Assembly: GCF_020531845.1 (NCBI RefSeq)
Contig: NZ_JAJAVF010000002.1
Location: 779,543 to 843,542, forward strand
DNA: 64,000 bases
Direction of reading: 5' to 3'
From: Methylobacillus methanolivorans
GTDB lineage: Bacteria > Pseudomonadota > Gammaproteobacteria > Burkholderiales > Methylophilaceae
The notes under the pieces are model-generated. The model ran no database searches. It had not been told where the DNA came from and worked only from the letters and a program-made list of their open reading frames with translations. Positions within the stretch are counted from its first letter, which is position 1. The number at the start of each line of letters is the position of its first letter. This document shows positions 61,472 through 64,000 of the stretch, piece by piece. The translations under genes were made by a program, and so were the position numbers.

Positions 61472-62566
61472 TTATTCGCTAGCGCGTTGTACTTCGATTT
61501 CAACCACTACACGACGGTTAGGTTGCAGGCACTCAATTGCCTTCTTGCCACGAACAGCTGTGCACTCAACAACAGGCTCGGCTTCACCCTTACCAACAGC
61601 ATGCAGACGGCTCTCTTCAATACCTTGGGAAACCAGGTACTTCTTAACAGTGTTAGCACGACGCTCGGACAGCTTTTGGTTGTAGGAGTCGTTACCAATG
61701 CGGTCAGTATGACCAGTGATCAGAACCAGCTCAACTTCTGGGTGAGCCTTCATCTTTTCAACAACATCAGCATTCAGTGCAGACTTGCCTTCTTCCTTCA
61801 GATTGTCCTTATCGAAACCGAACAGAACTTCAGAAGAAAGAGTAACCTTCTCAAATGCTGGCTCAGCAGGACCAACAGGCGCTGGAGCTGGCTCAGCAAC
61901 TGGTTCAGGAGCTGGCTCTACAGCAGCAACTGGCTCTGGAGTTGGCTCAACTACCGGTGCTGGCTTAGGAGCACCAAAGCGGAAGATCGCACCCAGGTTG
62001 AGGTAAGTATTGCTCAGTGTTGAAGTATTGCGATCACCTACAACACCTGTCTCACCACGGCTCCAAACTTGACGTACGTCAGCTTGCAAACCGAAAGATT
62101 CATTGAACAAGTATTGTGCACCGAAGCCAACATTAGCCATCCAGGAAGTCTTCTTACCACCCCAGTCAGCGCCAGTTGCAGTTTCAGTGTAATCAATTTT
62201 ATTACGTGCAGCGCCAACACCGGCCAGTAAGAACGGACGGAACTTGTCACGGCTAAAGAAGTACAGTGCATCTACACCGAACAGAGTCTGGCGATATTTA
62301 CCATCGCTGAACTGGGAACGGTTTTCATCAGCACGGTTGTGGCTCAAGCCGATTTGAACATCCCAATGCTCGCTGATTTCCTTACCAAACTTCAAGAAAC
62401 CACCAACACTTTGATTTTCAGCCTTGGCATCGTTGTCGGCATTCAGCACATTAACGCCTGGTAAAGCATACCAAGCACCGCTGTATGCAACGTCATCAGC
62501 ACTCGCTACGGAAGTAGCAAATGCAAATGCGCCAGCAACTGCAAGACCAATCAGATTTTTTTTCAT
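61472..62566 (-). CDS. ompA: OmpA/OprF-family outer-membrane porin
   Basis: The 364-aa protein has a signal peptide (LIGLAVAGAFAFATSVASA before DDV), an eight-strand barrel to about residue 205, and a Pro/Glu/Ala linker with repeated PEPVA units. A C-terminal OmpA domain binds peptidoglycan (LITGHTDRIGNDSYNQKLSE). Two cysteines in the OmpA domain (VECTAVRG and IECLQPN) could form a disulfide as in OmpA of other betaproteobacteria. The ATG at 62566 has an AGGAG Shine-Dalgarno; the longer frame upstream lacks one. Confidence 0.93.
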   Translation of the reverse strand: MKKNLIGLAVAGAFAFATSVASADDVAYSGAWYALPGVNVLNADNDAKAENQSVGGFLKFGKEISEHWDVQIGLSHNRADENRSQFSDGKYRQTLFGVDALYFFSRDKFRPFLLAGVGAARNKIDYTETATGADWGGKKTSWMANVGFGAQYLFNESFGLQADVRQVWSRGETGVVGDRNTSTLSNTYLNLGAIFRFGAPKPAPVVEPTPEPVAAVEPAPEPVAEPAPAPVGPAEPAFEKVTLSSEVLFGFDKDNLKEEGKSALNADVVEKMKAHPEVELVLITGHTDRIGNDSYNQKLSERRANTVKKYLVSQGIEESRLHAVGKGEAEPVVECTAVRGKKAIECLQPNRRVVVEIEVQRASE

Positions 62567-62646
62567 TCGATTTAACTCCTGATGACTAACGGACGACTTG
62601 ACTATACTCAATGCATAAAAGCCACGCAACGATATAGTCGAGGAAA

Positions 62647-63357
62647 TCAAGCCAGATCGGCACTTTCAACCGACTTGTTGTAATTATACAACAACACCCT
62701 TAACGCAGACACCCTGCTTTTACAGAGTTTTGCAACACGATCAAACCCTTCGCATACCGCGCCACGAACGCCCACGTAAGAGGGTTTCATTTTAACTATA
62801 TTTTCAATATTTTCAATATTTAACGATCCGGCCAAGCCAGTTTGCATACCTGCGGCTAAATGCACAAACTCTTGGAGTTCTTGTTCGCTCATATGAGAAA
62901 GCAAACTACTTCCATCCTTGTGTGCCGTATCAAGCATCACGCCCCAAAAACCAGCCTCTCGCAGCAATGGTAGCAAGGTAAGCTGTGGAGCAATATCCGC
63001 CATGAGTACCGCGACCATTGCCAGCTTGTGTTCAGCAATTAACGACTGTAAGGCATGAATGCACGCCGTATTATCGCGCTCATTCCCAAAAAAACCGACC
63101 TTAATAATATCCACGCCTGTCATTTTCATTTGCATGACAGCCTGGCAAATCAATTCAGGTTGCATAGGCAGATCACCTGTAGTCGCACTGGTTATCCGCC
63201 TACCATCAACTGCCTCAACTGCCTGCTTGACGACCAAATGCGGCAATGCACCTAATGCACCCTCTAGAGGATTTTTCATATCAATGATATCCGCACCGCC
63301 TTCCAAAGCCATCAAGGCTTCTTCAGCCGAAGTCACGCTGATCAGCAATTTACTCAT
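62647..63357 (-). CDS. mfnB: (5-formylfuran-3-yl)methyl phosphate synthase MfnB
   Basis: MfnB makes the furan precursor of methanofuran from two glyceraldehyde 3-phosphates. The 236-aa protein keeps the candidate Schiff-base Lys in GGADIIDMKNPLEGALGA, plus Lys in IIKVGFFGNE and DTAHKDGSSL. Outside methanogens, this family occurs in methylotrophs that oxidise formaldehyde through tetrahydromethanopterin and methanofuran-like cofactors. Its start overlaps the DUF447 gene by four bases. It is the main evidence that the host is a methylotroph. Confidence 0.9.
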   Translation of the reverse strand: MSKLLISVTSAEEALMALEGGADIIDMKNPLEGALGALPHLVVKQAVEAVDGRRITSATTGDLPMQPELICQAVMQMKMTGVDIIKVGFFGNERDNTACIHALQSLIAEHKLAMVAVLMADIAPQLTLLPLLREAGFWGVMLDTAHKDGSSLLSHMSEQELQEFVHLAAGMQTGLAGSLNIENIENIVKMKPSYVGVRGAVCEGFDRVAKLCKSRVSALRVLLYNYNKSVESADLA

Positions 63358-63929
63358 GCTTGGTTTTCCCCTGTGATCATGGCTTTGTGATTTTCAACCT
63401 TATCGACTAGCCACTGCCAAGCCTCTAACTCACGCTCCCCTGCGGTCTTCTCTATCGCAATTTTCAGGTAATTAAGCTCGGTCTCGATTTTATCCAACGG
63501 TAGCATATGCAAACGACTGACTAGCACAGCTAATTCGATCACTGCTGCTTGTGCGCGGTTGAATCCACGAAATGGGGCATGAGTTTCTTCGTGCACAACC
63601 CGAAAATAAAGCTCCGGCCGAACCTGATCTTCCTTAACCTCCACCAGTGCCAACTCTCGATGCGTCAATGCTGAACTCAGCACCACACCATCAATCTTGC
63701 TGGCTTTGGTTAACGGCCAATCACGATGTCCAGATAAACTACCAGCGAACACGCGTACATCATCCGTAAAATTAAGCACCGCATGCCGGGTCGACAATAG
63801 ATTATCCAACGTCACTGAAGGGCGAAATGGAGCAATCAATATCAAGCCATTACGCTCCCTCACACCAAAAGGTGCAATGTGTGGAACACCTTCTGGGCTT
63901 AGTGTAGTCAGTATGCTTTCGTAAATCAT
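63354..63929 (-). CDS. DUF447-family flavin-binding-like protein
   Basis: The 191-aa protein matches DUF447: MIYESILTTLSPEGVPHIAP at the start, TRHAVLNFTDDVRVFAGSL and FRGFNRAQAAVIELAVLVSR. The fold resembles split-barrel flavin reductases. In methylotrophs and methanogens it is encoded with tetrahydromethanopterin or methanofuran genes, as here beside mfnB. The catalytic role is not known to me. It overlaps both neighbours by a few bases, so the three form an operon. Confidence 0.85.
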   Translation of the reverse strand: MIYESILTTLSPEGVPHIAPFGVRERNGLILIAPFRPSVTLDNLLSTRHAVLNFTDDVRVFAGSLSGHRDWPLTKASKIDGVVLSSALTHRELALVEVKEDQVRPELYFRVVHEETHAPFRGFNRAQAAVIELAVLVSRLHMLPLDKIETELNYLKIAIEKTAGERELEAWQWLVDKVENHKAMITGENQA

Positions 63930-64000
63930 GCGTCTGGCATCTTTCTTGTGCTACGCGGCCCGCAGGTCACATCCTCGACAGGCGGCTCGATATTAGGCTC
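63926..64000 (-). CDS. 3' end of an upstream gene in the mfnB operon (partial)
   Basis: The frame enters from the right edge and reads EPNIEPPVEDVTCGPRSTRK, then MPDA and TGA. The stop overlaps the DUF447 start (ATGA). The overlap suggests co-translation, so it is probably another gene for tetrahydromethanopterin/methanofuran-linked metabolism, but 24 residues are too few to identify it. Confidence 0.6.
   Translation of the reverse strand, partial: EPNIEPPVEDVTCGPRSTRKMPDA

Overview
The window reads as chromosome of a betaproteobacterial methylotroph, most likely family Methylophilaceae (Methylobacillus-like). This is inferred from the gene order skp-bamA-rseP-dxr-cdsA-uppS-frr-pyrH-tsf-rpsB and, at the right end, from mfnB plus a DUF447 gene, which outside archaea are typical of methylotrophs that use tetrahydromethanopterin/methanofuran C1 chemistry. 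No rRNA genes and no CRISPR array were seen. RNA genes found are one tRNA-Asn, the 4.5S SRP RNA and a predicted retron ncRNA.

Layout. 1-13.4 kb: housekeeping block (outer-membrane assembly, isoprenoid, phospholipid and peptidoglycan precursors, translation factors, PII uridylyltransferase). 13.4-27.2 kb and 34.2-52.6 kb: two halves of a large organosulfur-scavenging region. It holds two SsuD-like flavin monooxygenases, a nitroreductase, two class II aldolase-like proteins, two DszB-like putative desulfinases, SsuA/B/C-type ABC import genes, a TonB-dependent receptor, a TonB-ExbB-ExbD set inside the ABC operon, two pairs of exporter-fold ABC proteins, an LsfA-type 1-Cys peroxiredoxin, a TauE/SafE-type sulfite exporter, an SsuE-type FMN reductase and an SfnR-like sigma54 activator. 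Seven -24/-12 promoters of the form TGGCAY-N5-NTGCN lie before these genes. Six of the seven have one or more copies of an 18-bp dyad, CTGYT-N8-ARCAG or close variants, within roughly 250 bp upstream (the 18.5-18.9 kb cluster is shared by two promoters). I infer that this is one regulon controlled by the SfnR-like protein.

27.4-33.9 kb: a 6.5-kb integrative element sits in the 3' end of tRNA-Asn between the two halves. It carries a tyrosine integrase, an AlpA-like regulator, a replication-initiator gene split by a frameshift, an unknown gene split by a frameshift at TTT-TAA, and an AT-rich retron module: a phosphoribosyltransferase-like effector, a winged-helix-like protein, a 192-nt msr-msd RNA closed by a perfect 13-bp a1/a2 repeat, and a YADD reverse transcriptase. 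It is flanked by a 56-bp imperfect direct repeat (51/56 identical). The retron is the most likely defence system in the window.

52.6-64 kb: a chemoreceptor, a class III nucleotide cyclase, 4.5S RNA, dnaX-ybaB-recR, gph-ubiG-mtaD, an OmpA-type porin and the methanofuran-related genes.
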